Shown piece by piece: positions 41,806 through 52,844 of a stretch of DNA of 64,000 nucleotides. Every line of letters starts with the position of its first letter. Position 1 is the first letter of the stretch. The DNA lies in assembly GCA_038049695.1 (NCBI GenBank), contig CP142458.1, forward strand, positions 41,137,501 through 41,201,500, given 5' to 3'. The stretch comes from Cinnamomum chago (lineage: Eukaryota; Streptophyta; Magnoliopsida; Laurales; Lauraceae). The notes beneath the pieces are model-generated. The model had not been told where the DNA came from. It made no database searches and saw only the letters and a program-made list of their open reading frames with translations. A program made the translations under genes and the position numbers.

Positions 41806-43312
41806 ATGAGCTTTGTCGGTTGAAGGCTTTGTTAGGGACAATGACGAATTGTTTAAACGTTTTGGGGTTATTCATTGAGAACCCCTTTATATCAGGGAGA
41901 CTTACTAGGCAACGTATGAGGCCATTCGAGAAAGAAACCACATCACGAAGATTTCATTTGAAGTTTTGAAAATTCAAAGTGTATAAGGAGCTCAGGATGT
42001 CCCCTAACTCAAAGAGTACCAAGTTGTTATTAGATCGACATACGGGATCCCTATTCACTTTAAACAGATCTTGAACCCCGGTACTTGTCTTCAGATTTTG
42101 AAAGATTCATTTGTATTTTTCTATTTCTCGAACTTCCCATGTATTCTCGAAAATGTTGAAATTGCAATTGTAGCATCTTGTTAGCCCGATAAGCATGCCC
42201 AAATTGATATGACAGTTGTGCCTTTGAGCACCCCTTCCCGTCTATTTATGTACTTGCACTTGATGTATTTCATACATGTTTTTAATTTTGTCATTTGACC
42301 TATGAGTCGGCACCACTAAGCTTGGATAACCTTGTCAGTCTGATCCACTGACTTGGAGATCCCCCTTTTGTCCCGCCAGCTGCAGTTTGAATCCCGCTAT
42401 CCGGTTATTACCGTGGTCTTGTCCCGATGCCGCAGATTGCTACTATGGTTCCCGATGCCCAGCTCGCTATTGTGGTCATGTATAGTATATGTATATGTAT
42501 TATAAGATCCACCGTTTCTCCTCACCTCGAGTGACTGAGATCAGTGCCTAGTTATTGCTCTGTCACTTTAGTGATAGAGGACTTAGCTTCGTGTGGTTGT
42601 CATCTTGCTTGTTTCCCCATTTTCCTTGGCTACCTTTACATATTTTATAATGCATACTGGTATTTGAATAAATGTTTTATCTCGTTCATAGAAACTGTTA
42701 TTTAAACAGGTTTAAACGCTTTTGAAGGTAAATTCATTTATTATCATATTGTCAATTGTATTTTACCCATTTGCCAAACCGTCGTGTTTGACCCACTCTT
42801 TGGTACTTAGGTCCAGACGTCGTGTTTCCCAAGGCGAAGCCTGAGGAGGCGGTCGGAGTACCGCAACACTTAGTTGAGTGGCACACCGATGATGTCATTT
42901 AGACATTCGTTTGTATCGAGATGTGATTCATTTTGGGAGTTTGTGGATAACTCATTCTTTTGGGATTATACTTTGAGATGTATTGGCCTTTGTTGGCCTC
43001 TATTTTTGGGGAATGTAATTAAATGATCTTTTGTTTAAACTCTAACCTTACTTTTGGGAAACGCTAATGATCATTGCTCATTCTGATACTTGGTTATTCA
43101 TGCATTATTATCTTGTGGCATGACTTGAATTATCAATTTGATTTGCTACACGCTTCCACACTTAATAGAAATGTTCTTATATGGTTGTGATATCCTCACC
43201 GCGGACACCTGTGGGAAATTAAATAAATGTATGGCATTAAACCGATGTGGTACATCATTAGTCCCGATCCCGAGTTAGTCCTTCGGGCTCGGTCCGGGGT
43301 CGCGACAGGCTC

Positions 43313-44150
43313 CCCGTCTATCTTGTGTGGCATGGGATCGTGTTTTGCGTGTCGTGCTTACTCTTGTCATTATGTATGATGAAGAAAGGATGGGCTCATT
43401 GTGGATTTACTATTCATGATATTATATGTATTCATGCTAGTTTGGTTTCGAATATCGTTCATGGACTTTTGTTTTTCTTGATAAGCATATTGTTCAAGCA
43501 TTGTTTTAAATTCTGTAATTTGTTTAAATTCAGTAAATTGTTTTAAACTTTATTTCCTTTCGAATTTTAAATTATTTATACTCATGCCTAAATTGATCAC
43601 CTGGGCCCCCGTTGCCCCCTGGGCCCCTGCTAGAACCTTGCCGGGGGACACCCCCGGACCCCCTTTGCGAATTGCATGTTTTAAAAGGGTGGGAATCTTT
43701 GGCATCTTATTTTTTCCATTGTTATTTGGTAACCTCGTTTTGTGAGATGCTTTGTTGTATGAGATACTAACTTGCAGGTGATAATGTCCTCTCCATGTGG
43801 CCCATAAGATTTTACTTTCTTTTTTATGGTTATTGGTTTATTTGAGGCTAAGTGTAAAGGGCATCATGGTTTTCTTGGTTTCCTGTGAAAGGGCATGGCA
43901 TGGTGAATTTCCCTATAGCCCTTTTATTTCCATGTTTAGATTGCCATGTAAGTCTCATAATAGCGACATAGGAATTTATGTAATTTTTTTTCAAATTTTG
44001 TAAATTCTAGAGATGTTTGAGATGGAGGAAAGTGAAGATGGACTCCTAATCAAGGAGTTTGAAGACTACCAAAAGGATCTTGGAGATGCCCAAAGAGTTT
44101 GAGGAATCCCTAAGTTTTGGATAGTCTAGAAGTCCAAGAAGTCTATTCCG
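43313..44150. mobile_element. LTR-like region E, right part
   Basis: Continuation of 39168-40116 after D4. It includes a GC-rich patch at about 43600-43670 with GGGCCCC and CCCCCGG runs. No domain recognised; a short frame at 44011-44100 is rich in Glu/Asp but unassigned. Confidence 0.35.
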
Positions 44151-44652
44151 CATGGGCCATGTGGAGGAGAGGACTAGCTTCTAATTTTAACACTTTCTAT
44201 GTATGGATGAATGCTTGATTTAGATAGTATCCAAATCTGACCCAAACATAGCAATTACAAAAATTGGTCAAATCCAATTAATTTTTGGAAAGAGTTCTAA
44301 TTAGATTGGTGGGCACATGAGATGGATCCATTGGTAACACTAATTTAAGAAACTGGACTTTCCATGAAATAATTTGACTTGGAACCAATCGTTGGACATA
44401 TCATGAGATGATTTAATGTCTATATATGTGGGCCCAATATACCTAAAAGGAAATCCTCAATTCTAAAATATTAAGTGGGAGCGGGGCATTTATATTTAGA
44501 AATCCCCATGATTTTCCACCATAAGTCCATTGTAAGGAAAGTATTAGCCTCGCGCCATCTTGAGAATGGCCGTTCCCCACGGAGGGTTTTTACTTGTCTG
44601 GTTACTAGATATGGATCTCCTATGGATAGTGTTGGTGAGACGGGGCGGGGGC
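44150..44652 (+). mobile_element. 5' non-coding part of the Ty1/copia element
   Basis: The segment before the solo LTR insertion (ACGGGGCGGGGGCCCACT) joins across it to CTCTCCAAGGAGGAGC at 60141. I recognise this as the region upstream of gag in a common plant copia family. The element start was not located. Confidence 0.5.
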
Positions 44653-45009
44653 CCACTTGAAAGTCCTGGGATCCTAACCCTAGAGGGGGGGGGGGGTGAA
44701 TAGGGTGAGCTTCAATTATGACCAATTTTAACCAAATTTAATTTCTTTAATTTAAATTAGTCACAAGTGATGATTATCAAACAAAATGCGGAAGCTTAAT
44801 AAAAACAATCACCACAAAAGCAAGCACCATCACACAAGGATTTATAGTGGTTCGGCCTCAATGCCTACATCCACTACCGGCTTGTGATCCAACACCCCAC
44901 CGGATTTCCACTATTTATGCTTTTCAATAGGCTAAGCAATAACCTTTACAATATGCTTTTCAAGGCTAAGCAATAACCTCTACATTATGCTTTTCTTAGG
45001 CTAAGCAAT

Positions 45010-46841
45010 TGTTAGGTATTTTGTATTTGCAATTTGATGGATGCATTTGCACTTTAGCATCATTTGATATTTCACACATGCATTGATTTAAAATATCTTG
45101 AAATCTAGCTTTAGACATGCATTGGTTTTTAGATTTGGAAAAGTTTGTGTTTTATGCATGGTTTGGTTCTAAACTTGGATGCATTGGTTTTAGAACCCAA
45201 AACTCTTTTGAAAACCTAATTCCTTGTGCATTATATTTGGAAAATCATGTTAGGTATTTAGGTTTGAGCTTTGCATACATTCATTACAAAAAGAATCATT
45301 TTTGTATGCTTGTTCACTTGAAAAGAGTTTTTATCAAATCAAGCTAGCCTTTGGTTTTAAACCTTTGAATCTTTTTAGGCTTTGTGTGTTTCATGTTTTT
45401 AAATGTTTTAAAACATGTTTTTTTTAAGCTTGGTTTAGTGACCCACAAAATTCCACAAAGAAAATCTTCAAAATGCAAAAGTTGGAATTTTTGGGGGTGT
45501 CCCGGCAGTGTCGCCGGTCGACCGAGACCTGGGTCTCGGTCGACCGAGACCACTGCAGGACAAGTGTACAGTTTTTGAACTGTAAGCCTCCAACGGTCAT
45601 TTTTATGACCGTTGTGCCTTCCCGGTCGACCGAGACCTCTTTGCCGGTCGACCGAGAACTAGCCGTTGGCAACTTTTTGGCTATAAAGTCCATTCATTTC
45701 CAACCTTCTTTGGTGCTTGAAACTTGAACCTTTGAGAGCCTTTTGGAGCCATTGAAAGGGGATGAAGTTGGAAAGGCTAGGAGGCAATTAGGAGAGCTAA
45801 AGCTTGGATTATTAAGTTAAACCACCAAGTAAGCTCTACCTTTATTAATCATAGTTATGTGCTTTGTTTAAACTATTGGTATATGATATTTAGCATAATA
45901 ACTATGATGTGTTGAATCCCTTCTTTTTCTAATCTTTGGTCTAATTAAGATTGGATTCTTCACCTTTGTTTTCAATCCAAGTTGTTAACTTTGTTAATCA
46001 TGCTTAGACAAAATCCTTGTTTTTCTTTCATAGCATGAGTCTTTTACTTGGTTGAAACATTGCTTGTTGTTTTCATTCATTTAAGCATTAGTAAAATTTA
46101 TTTGGTTTTGAAAACAACATTGCACATGCATCACATGTTCTAAGTTAGTCATTTTCATACAACTTGTGATTCTTTGATTTTCATATCATTAACAAGTTAT
46201 TAATCATACATGTGATTTGCATTAAACTTCAATCAAGTCTTTTATGAGTCTTAAACTTTGAAATGCCTTGGGCATACATTTGATTAAGCTTCCTTTTTAA
46301 TCTTGATTGAAGTCATCACACACACACCTCATTAGCATACATCTTTGCATTCTTAGAGTGTTTGTGTGAGTTTGTTTTAATTTTCATATCCGCCTTTTTA
46401 GAGGCAAATTAAATTGAGCTTAAATTGTATCTCTTGGAGTGTTCTTTTGTGAAGACACTTTCTTTGAGAAATCTTGATTTGTAAAGGTTATTGCTTAGCC
46501 TTGAAAAGCACTTTGTAAGGTTGTTGTTTAGCCTTTGAAAAGCAACATTGTATAGGTTATTGCTTAGCCTTTGAAAAAGCATACATAGTGGAAATCCGGT
46601 GGGGTGATTGGATCACAAGCCGGTAGTGGACGTAGGCATTGAGGCCGAACCACTATAATCATTGGTGTTGTGGTGCTTGCTATTGTGGTGATTGTTTTAT
46701 TAGCTTCCGCATTTTGTATGGTTAATCATCTCATTTGACTAGTTTAGTTTAAGAATTTAAAATTGGTCTAAATTGGTCACAATTGTAGCTCACCCTATTC
46801 ACCCCCCCCCCCTCTAGGGTTAGGATCCTCGTGGACTTTCA
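45010..46841 (+). repeat. C2 first LTR (1832 bp)
   Basis: It starts TGTTAGGTATTTTG and ends GGACTTTCA. It has GGTCGACCGAGAC palindromes (45512-45655), an MSA-like TCCAACGGTCA at 45589, TATAAAG at 45682, a hairpin CATAGTTAT/ATAACTATG (about 45850-45915) and a poly-C run of 11. Confidence 0.93.
45589..45688 (+). promoter_or_regulatory. C2 LTR promoter: MSA-like motif and TATA box
   Basis: TCCAACGGTCA (45589-45599) fits the mitotic MSA consensus and forms an inverted pair with TGACCGTTG. Two GGTCGACCGAGA palindromes follow, then TATAAAG at 45682-45688. The layout matches C1. Identical copies lie 5887 and 11774 bp downstream. Confidence 0.6.
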
Positions 46842-46843
46842 AT

Positions 46844-46857
46844 TGGTATCAGAGCCA
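46844..46857 (+). other. Primer binding site of C2, first interior (tRNA-iMet)
   Basis: TGGTATCAGAGCCA complements plant initiator tRNA-Met for 14 bases, two bases after the LTR. Confidence 0.88.
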
Positions 46858-46957
46858 AGTGCTCTAATCCCTTAGGATCAAGTGTTTGGAACTCTTGATT
46901 AGGTGTAAAAACCTAGAGTTAAAACACTAGAGTTGTGCTTATTTGAAAATCATTAGA

Positions 46958-48493
46958 ATGGACTCCACTAGGCTAGACTTTGTAGATTCTTCTAGACCTC
47001 TCACTCTTCCTTCTATTAGAGATTCAAACCATCAATTAAATGAATATCAATTTGACTCAAAAGAGGAAGAAATTGAGTATGATGAAGATGATCTTCAACA
47101 AGCCTACAATGAATTATATACATTATCTACAAAGCTTGATAAAAGAAACAAAAGCTTAAGAGAAGAATCTATGAATCTAACCAAAGATCTAGCCTCTTCA
47201 AAAGATGAACTTAGAGAGAAAGAAGAAGTAATAAATTGTGTAGAGTCTAAGTTCATGATCTCTTTAAATAACCTATCCAACATTCAAGATGAACTAAAAG
47301 AATTAAAGATGGGTTATGAAAATGTCAATAAGGAAAATCTAAAACTAAGAGATCAATTACAAAGGCAAGATAAAGACTTTAACAATCTTGAATCTAATTT
47401 GACTATCTCTAAGGAAAATTTATCTAATGCTCAAGATGAAATAAATGAGATTAAGATAAATTATGATGAGCTTAAAAATGAAAATTTAAACCTAAGAGAT
47501 ACAATTAAAAGACAAGATGAAGACCTTGACAATTTAGAAGCCAAGTTGATCAAAAGTAAGTTAAAAACCAAAGAACTTGGATCTAAAGTTGTTAATGAAT
47601 TAAAACTTGCCAATGAAGAGCTAATCAAATATAAGGAAATTGAAAATGAACTTTCAAAAGTCAAACATGAAAATTCAATCCTTATAACCAAAGTCACTCA
47701 ACTTGAAAGCTATAAACAAAAGTATGAGTGCAAGTTTACCCAAAGTGAAGAGAAACTTGAAAAATTATTCAAATTGGGTAAATCTCATGGAGATAGGACG
47801 GGTCTTGGATTTAATAGGAATATGACATATGACCCTAAATTCACCAACACTTTTGTGAAAGGTGAGTCCTCATTCTCTAGCACTCTTTCTCTTTTGCCCA
47901 AAACCAAATGCAATTATTGTGGCATAGAAGGGCATTTTATGTTTGAGTGCAAACTAAGAAAGAGAAGCCATGTGTCTAAACCCATCTTTGAACTAAAAAA
48001 TGGAGAATCAAAACCTATGAAGGGTAAGACACTAAAAATCAAGAAAGACTCCAAAATGTCTAAACAAGTTAAATCTCTTAAAAAGGAGTCTCCCAAGATA
48101 GATTCTAAAAAGCTTAAACAAGTTAAACCAAGCTTGAAAGAATCTAAAAACAAAAAGCTTCTCAACCTACCTCCCTTATATGAACCCATGAAAGAACTTT
48201 TGAAGAAAGTTGCTAAGTTAAATCTAAAATTCAAAAGTCAAGTAAAGGGAGAAAGTAAGAAGAAAAGAAAAGTGAAACAATCCCCAAAGAAACAAACTCA
48301 CCAACATCAAAAGACTAATCACCATTCTAAGCCAAATTTAGTAAAATCTAAATATCATGGTGATAAGTTCAAATTGAAAATTTATCAAGTTAAATCTCCT
48401 ATAGTTGGTGAGAAGTCCAAAATAGACCTCAAAGTTCAACCCTCTCAAGACCTTAGGTGGATTCCTAAAGTTATTTACCTAGACAAACCTTAG
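46958..48493 (+). CDS. gag: Gag-like coiled-coil zinc-knuckle protein, copy 1
   Basis: The first in-frame ATG (46958) gives a 511-residue protein. Residues about 30-265 are highly charged heptad-like text (repeated KLRDQLQRQDKDFNNLE-type blocks) expected to form a long coiled coil. A GDRTGLGF motif and a CX2CX4HX4C zinc knuckle (47909-47950) follow, as in the C-terminal half of Ty1/copia Sirevirus-type gag. The tail is very Lys/Ser-rich and ends near RWIPKV, resembling the WVPK text that usually precedes protease. The usual N-terminal capsid domain and all enzymes are absent. It may package the element's RNA into a partner's particles. This is inferred. The identical copy is at 52845. Confidence 0.85.
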   Translation: MDSTRLDFVDSSRPLTLPSIRDSNHQLNEYQFDSKEEEIEYDEDDLQQAYNELYTLSTKLDKRNKSLREESMNLTKDLASSKDELREKEEVINCVESKFMISLNNLSNIQDELKELKMGYENVNKENLKLRDQLQRQDKDFNNLESNLTISKENLSNAQDEINEIKINYDELKNENLNLRDTIKRQDEDLDNLEAKLIKSKLKTKELGSKVVNELKLANEELIKYKEIENELSKVKHENSILITKVTQLESYKQKYECKFTQSEEKLEKLFKLGKSHGDRTGLGFNRNMTYDPKFTNTFVKGESSFSSTLSLLPKTKCNYCGIEGHFMFECKLRKRSHVSKPIFELKNGESKPMKGKTLKIKKDSKMSKQVKSLKKESPKIDSKKLKQVKPSLKESKNKKLLNLPPLYEPMKELLKKVAKLNLKFKSQVKGESKKKRKVKQSPKKQTHQHQKTNHHSKPNLVKSKYHGDKFKLKIYQVKSPIVGEKSKIDLKVQPSQDLRWIPKVIYLDKP

Positions 48494-48499
48494 GGCCTT

Positions 48500-50290
48500 G
48501 AACCTACTTGACCAACCTATTCTTTGTAAGTTAAATCTCTTTGTTGGTCATGTTGCATTTGCATTTTGTTCTTTATAGTTACATTTCTTGAAATGCATTG
48601 CTTCTTTATGATCAATTGATTTTGTCTTCATGCACCATTTCAAGTTACATGTCATGGTTTTCAAAATCATTTGATTATAATTTCATCATGTTTGATTTGC
48701 TTTTTGCACTCATATGCCTTGCATTGCATTTCTTTACATGATTAATTGATTGTGATGTTAAAAGCTTTCATAGCTAGATTTATTCATGATCAATTGTTGT
48801 TGAATCATTTGTAAGACTATTTGAACAAATGATTTGACTCAATTCAAGTTTTTCCATGGACTTCTAAGTTATACTTGTATATGGAAAATCATTGTTTTGA
48901 AAAATCAACTTGTATGTGTTTTAATGAAGTTATATCTTTTCAAATACAATGTTGATAATTGATCTTCAAAATCATTCCTTTTATGCTCATTGTTGAATTT
49001 TGTTTATTGAAATGATTTGAAGATTGGATGATTGGAAATGCTCTATAACTTCATTAGTTAGATTCATCAAAGCATGTTCCATGATTCTCATTTCCTTTTC
49101 TTTTGGTTGTATTATCTTTAGAAATGGAAATGTATGTTGTTTGCATCTTTGCTTATTTAGTTATTCTTTTTATATGCAAATGACAATTGGTTCCATGTAT
49201 GGTTGTGATATTGGTAGTATTTGTAAAAACCATACTAGAACCCAAATCCATCCTCTATGCCTAATAGTCATTTCTTTGTGGATGGTTATGATGTTGATTC
49301 ATGTGTATTCTCTTGATATCATCCTTATACATGTTTCAACCTCATATTAGTGTTCTTGATCATATGAACCTTTTTGAAATCCATTACTTGTATTTCATAG
49401 TTATATCTCTTGTTTGATGGATTTCTTAGTGTTGAATTCATATGATCTAGACACTTTGGAAATTGCATGCATTACAAAGCTTTATCCTTTTGCATTGCAA
49501 TTTGCCTTGTTCATCACTATGCTCTTTAGGAATATCATTAAAAGTGATGAATATGCATTTATGATGCTTGATGGAAGTGTATCACATCCTTGCTTTTACT
49601 CATGTTATCATATTCAATTGGTTTCATTTGGTATAATGTTCCATTGATTTCATATCCAATTGATATCTTATCTTGTGTATGTGATAGACCTTGTGTGCTT
49701 TGGACTAATCTTCATAGTTATATGATTGTTCCATGTCACACACCATTAGCATCATAATGCTCATGATTGCCACCTCTTTTGTTCTTATAGTTATATCTCA
49801 TGACCACCATGTTTATGTGTTCATAATAGTGGTTGGTTATTAGTTGAGGTTGGCTTCATGTTTGAATTTCATTTCACTCAATTTGCACTTTAATAGTCAT
49901 ATTTATTGATTGATTGAAATGAGTTCAAAACCTTACATAGCATATGATTTTCATAAGTTATATTGTTTGATGCTATGTTTGAGAATACCCCATATCATGG
50001 ATAGCTCTAATTTGGATTTTTCCTAATAAGTAACATTCTTGAATCCATTTTAGAGTGATTATGTTAATAGTCATATCCTTTAATCTCAATTGATATGTTT
50101 GTTTCAATTGATATCCATGATTGCTTCTCTCATTTGTCCTAGCTCTCTTTTGGTAATTTGATCATATGTGCTTTATAGTTATATGAATCTAATCCTTTCC
50201 TTGAAGTTGACTCTCACTTGGTTAAACCATCTACTTCTTGAATCTAATAGTTATATCTTGTCAAAAGCTTGACAAAAGAAGAGAATGGAT
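48500..50290 (+). repeat. C2 hairpin array, first interior
   Basis: Homologous to the C1 array at 20290-22440. Stems include 48803-48812/48825-48834 (AATCATTTGT/ACAAATGATT), 49089-49095/49126-49132 (CATTTCC/GGAAATG), a GGTTC...TATGGTT pair around 49190-49250, TTCATCACT/AGTGATGAA near 49513-49553 and ACATAGCAT/ATGCTATGT near 49935-49980. Loops often hold AGTTATATC or variants. No coding frame. Confidence 0.85.
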
Positions 50291-50486
50291 TGAGGGGGAG
50301 TGTAAACCTTCATAGGAAGAATTAGTTTTGATCAAATTCACCCTTGGAATGCTATTGAGCCCTTAGAGTTAACTTACATACATGATAGCCTGTTATGAAT
50401 TTCATTTTCGATTTCATTTGTTAACAGGTGCTACTCAAGGTATTCTTCTTGTCTCATGTGTGTAGGTACCTTTGCAATTTAATGTC

Positions 50487-50896
50487 AAAGGGGGAGAGAG
50501 AGTTCAAGTGTGACTCAAAGATCTCCTACTCTTCAAAGGGGGAGAGAGTTCGAGAGTTCAAGTACTCGAAGATCTCCTATCCATAAAAGGGGGAGAAAGC
50601 CTTCAAGTTCTCACGAGGAAGAGAAAGAAGCATGGTCAAAGGGGGAGAGCAAATAGAAGAAAGAAAACTTGGAGCTAAAGAAGATGCTTGGCCATAGAGA
50701 GGAAGATGATAAGAAAGCTTGAAGAATGATCAAGCACCAAGCATCAAGAAGATTGAAGAAAAGAGCCCAAGAGCCCAAGCTAAGAGAAGGAGCATCCAAG
50801 AAGATTTCAAGACTTGTCCAGCTGAGGGGGAGCTGAAGACCTTGGTGTGTTATTTCAATGATGAGTAAGTTGCCATCAAATTGCAAAGGGGGAGAT
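50487..50896 (+). other. Five polypurine tracts, first interior of C2
   Basis: AAAGGGGGAGA occurs exactly at 50487, 50535, 50586, 50638 and 50885. Only the last touches an LTR. The second interior has the same set, from 56374 to 56783. Confidence 0.85.
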
Positions 50897-50927
50897 TGTT
50901 AGGTATTTTGTATTTGCAATTTGATGG
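50873..50927 (+). repeat. Hairpin spanning the C2 polypurine tract/LTR junction
   Basis: CCATCAAATTGCAAA (50873-50887) and TTTGCAATTTGATGG (50913-50927) are a perfect 15-bp inverted repeat with a 25-nt loop that holds GGGGGAGAT and the LTR start. Repeated at 56760-56814. Confidence 0.9.
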
Positions 50928-52728
50928 ATGCATTTGCACTTTAGCATCATTTGATATTTCACACATGCATTGATTTAAAATATCTTGAAATCTAGCTTTA
51001 GACATGCATTGGTTTTTAGATTTGGAAAAGTTTGTGTTTTATGCATGGTTTGGTTCTAAACTTGGATGCATTGGTTTTAGAACCCAAAACTCTTTTGAAA
51101 ACCTAATTCCTTGTGCATTATATTTGGAAAATCATGTTAGGTATTTAGGTTTGAGCTTTGCATACATTCATTACAAAAAGAATCATTTTTGTATGCTTGT
51201 TCACTTGAAAAGAGTTTTTATCAAATCAAGCTAGCCTTTGGTTTTAAACCTTTGAATCTTTTTAGGCTTTGTGTGTTTCATGTTTTTAAATGTTTTAAAA
51301 CATGTTTTTTTTAAGCTTGGTTTAGTGACCCACAAAATTCCACAAAGAAAATCTTCAAAATGCAAAAGTTGGAATTTTTGGGGGTGTCCCGGCAGTGTCG
51401 CCGGTCGACCGAGACCTGGGTCTCGGTCGACCGAGACCACTGCAGGACAAGTGTACAGTTTTTGAACTGTAAGCCTCCAACGGTCATTTTTATGACCGTT
51501 GTGCCTTCCCGGTCGACCGAGACCTCTTTGCCGGTCGACCGAGAACTAGCCGTTGGCAACTTTTTGGCTATAAAGTCCATTCATTTCCAACCTTCTTTGG
51601 TGCTTGAAACTTGAACCTTTGAGAGCCTTTTGGAGCCATTGAAAGGGGATGAAGTTGGAAAGGCTAGGAGGCAATTAGGAGAGCTAAAGCTTGGATTATT
51701 AAGTTAAACCACCAAGTAAGCTCTACCTTTATTAATCATAGTTATGTGCTTTGTTTAAACTATTGGTATATGATATTTAGCATAATAACTATGATGTGTT
51801 GAATCCCTTCTTTTTCTAATCTTTGGTCTAATTAAGATTGGATTCTTCACCTTTGTTTTCAATCCAAGTTGTTAACTTTGTTAATCATGCTTAGACAAAA
51901 TCCTTGTTTTTCTTTCATAGCATGAGTCTTTTACTTGGTTGAAACATTGCTTGTTGTTTTCATTCATTTAAGCATTAGTAAAATTTATTTGGTTTTGAAA
52001 ACAACATTGCACATGCATCACATGTTCTAAGTTAGTCATTTTCATACAACTTGTGATTCTTTGATTTTCATATCATTAACAAGTTATTAATCATACATGT
52101 GATTTGCATTAAACTTCAATCAAGTCTTTTATGAGTCTTAAACTTTGAAATGCCTTGGGCATACATTTGATTAAGCTTCCTTTTTAATCTTGATTGAAGT
52201 CATCACACACACACCTCATTAGCATACATCTTTGCATTCTTAGAGTGTTTGTGTGAGTTTGTTTTAATTTTCATATCCGCCTTTTTAGAGGCAAATTAAA
52301 TTGAGCTTAAATTGTATCTCTTGGAGTGTTCTTTTGTGAAGACACTTTCTTTGAGAAATCTTGATTTGTAAAGGTTATTGCTTAGCCTTGAAAAGCACTT
52401 TGTAAGGTTGTTGTTTAGCCTTTGAAAAGCAACATTGTATAGGTTATTGCTTAGCCTTTGAAAAAGCATACATAGTGGAAATCCGGTGGGGTGATTGGAT
52501 CACAAGCCGGTAGTGGACGTAGGCATTGAGGCCGAACCACTATAATCATTGGTGTTGTGGTGCTTGCTATTGTGGTGATTGTTTTATTAGCTTCCGCATT
52601 TTGTATGGTTAATCATCTCATTTGACTAGTTTAGTTTAAGAATTTAAAATTGGTCTAAATTGGTCACAATTGTAGCTCACCCTATTCACCCCCCCCCCCT
52701 CTAGGGTTAGGATCCTCGTGGACTTTCA
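50897..52728 (+). repeat. C2 middle LTR (1832 bp)
   Basis: Same length as the first LTR and apparently identical. It serves as 3' LTR of the first unit and 5' LTR of the second. Confidence 0.93.
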
Positions 52729-52730
52729 AT

Positions 52731-52744
52731 TGGTATCAGAGCCA
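52731..52744 (+). other. Primer binding site of C2, second interior (tRNA-iMet)
   Basis: Same 14-base match as at 46844, shifted by 5887. Confidence 0.88.
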
Positions 52745-52844
52745 AGTGCTCTAATCCCTTAGGATCAAGTGTTTGGAACTCTTGATTAGGTGTAAAAACC
52801 TAGAGTTAAAACACTAGAGTTGTGCTTATTTGAAAATCATTAGA

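Larger units (their letters stand above)
40117..43307 (+). mobile_element. Solo LTR D4 (Tekay/Del-like), 3191 bp
   Basis: It starts TGTAAGACCCCGTCC and ends GGGGTCGCGACA. Perfect target duplications GGCTC lie at 40112-40116 and 43308-43312. TATA box at 40617, palindrome array 41462-41740 and a perfect 13-bp hairpin at 41774-41805. Confidence 0.92.

Noticed and set aside
49024..49350. 108-codon frame in C2 (also 54911-55237)
   Set aside because: Falls within the hairpin array; not open in the homologous part of C1; no domain.
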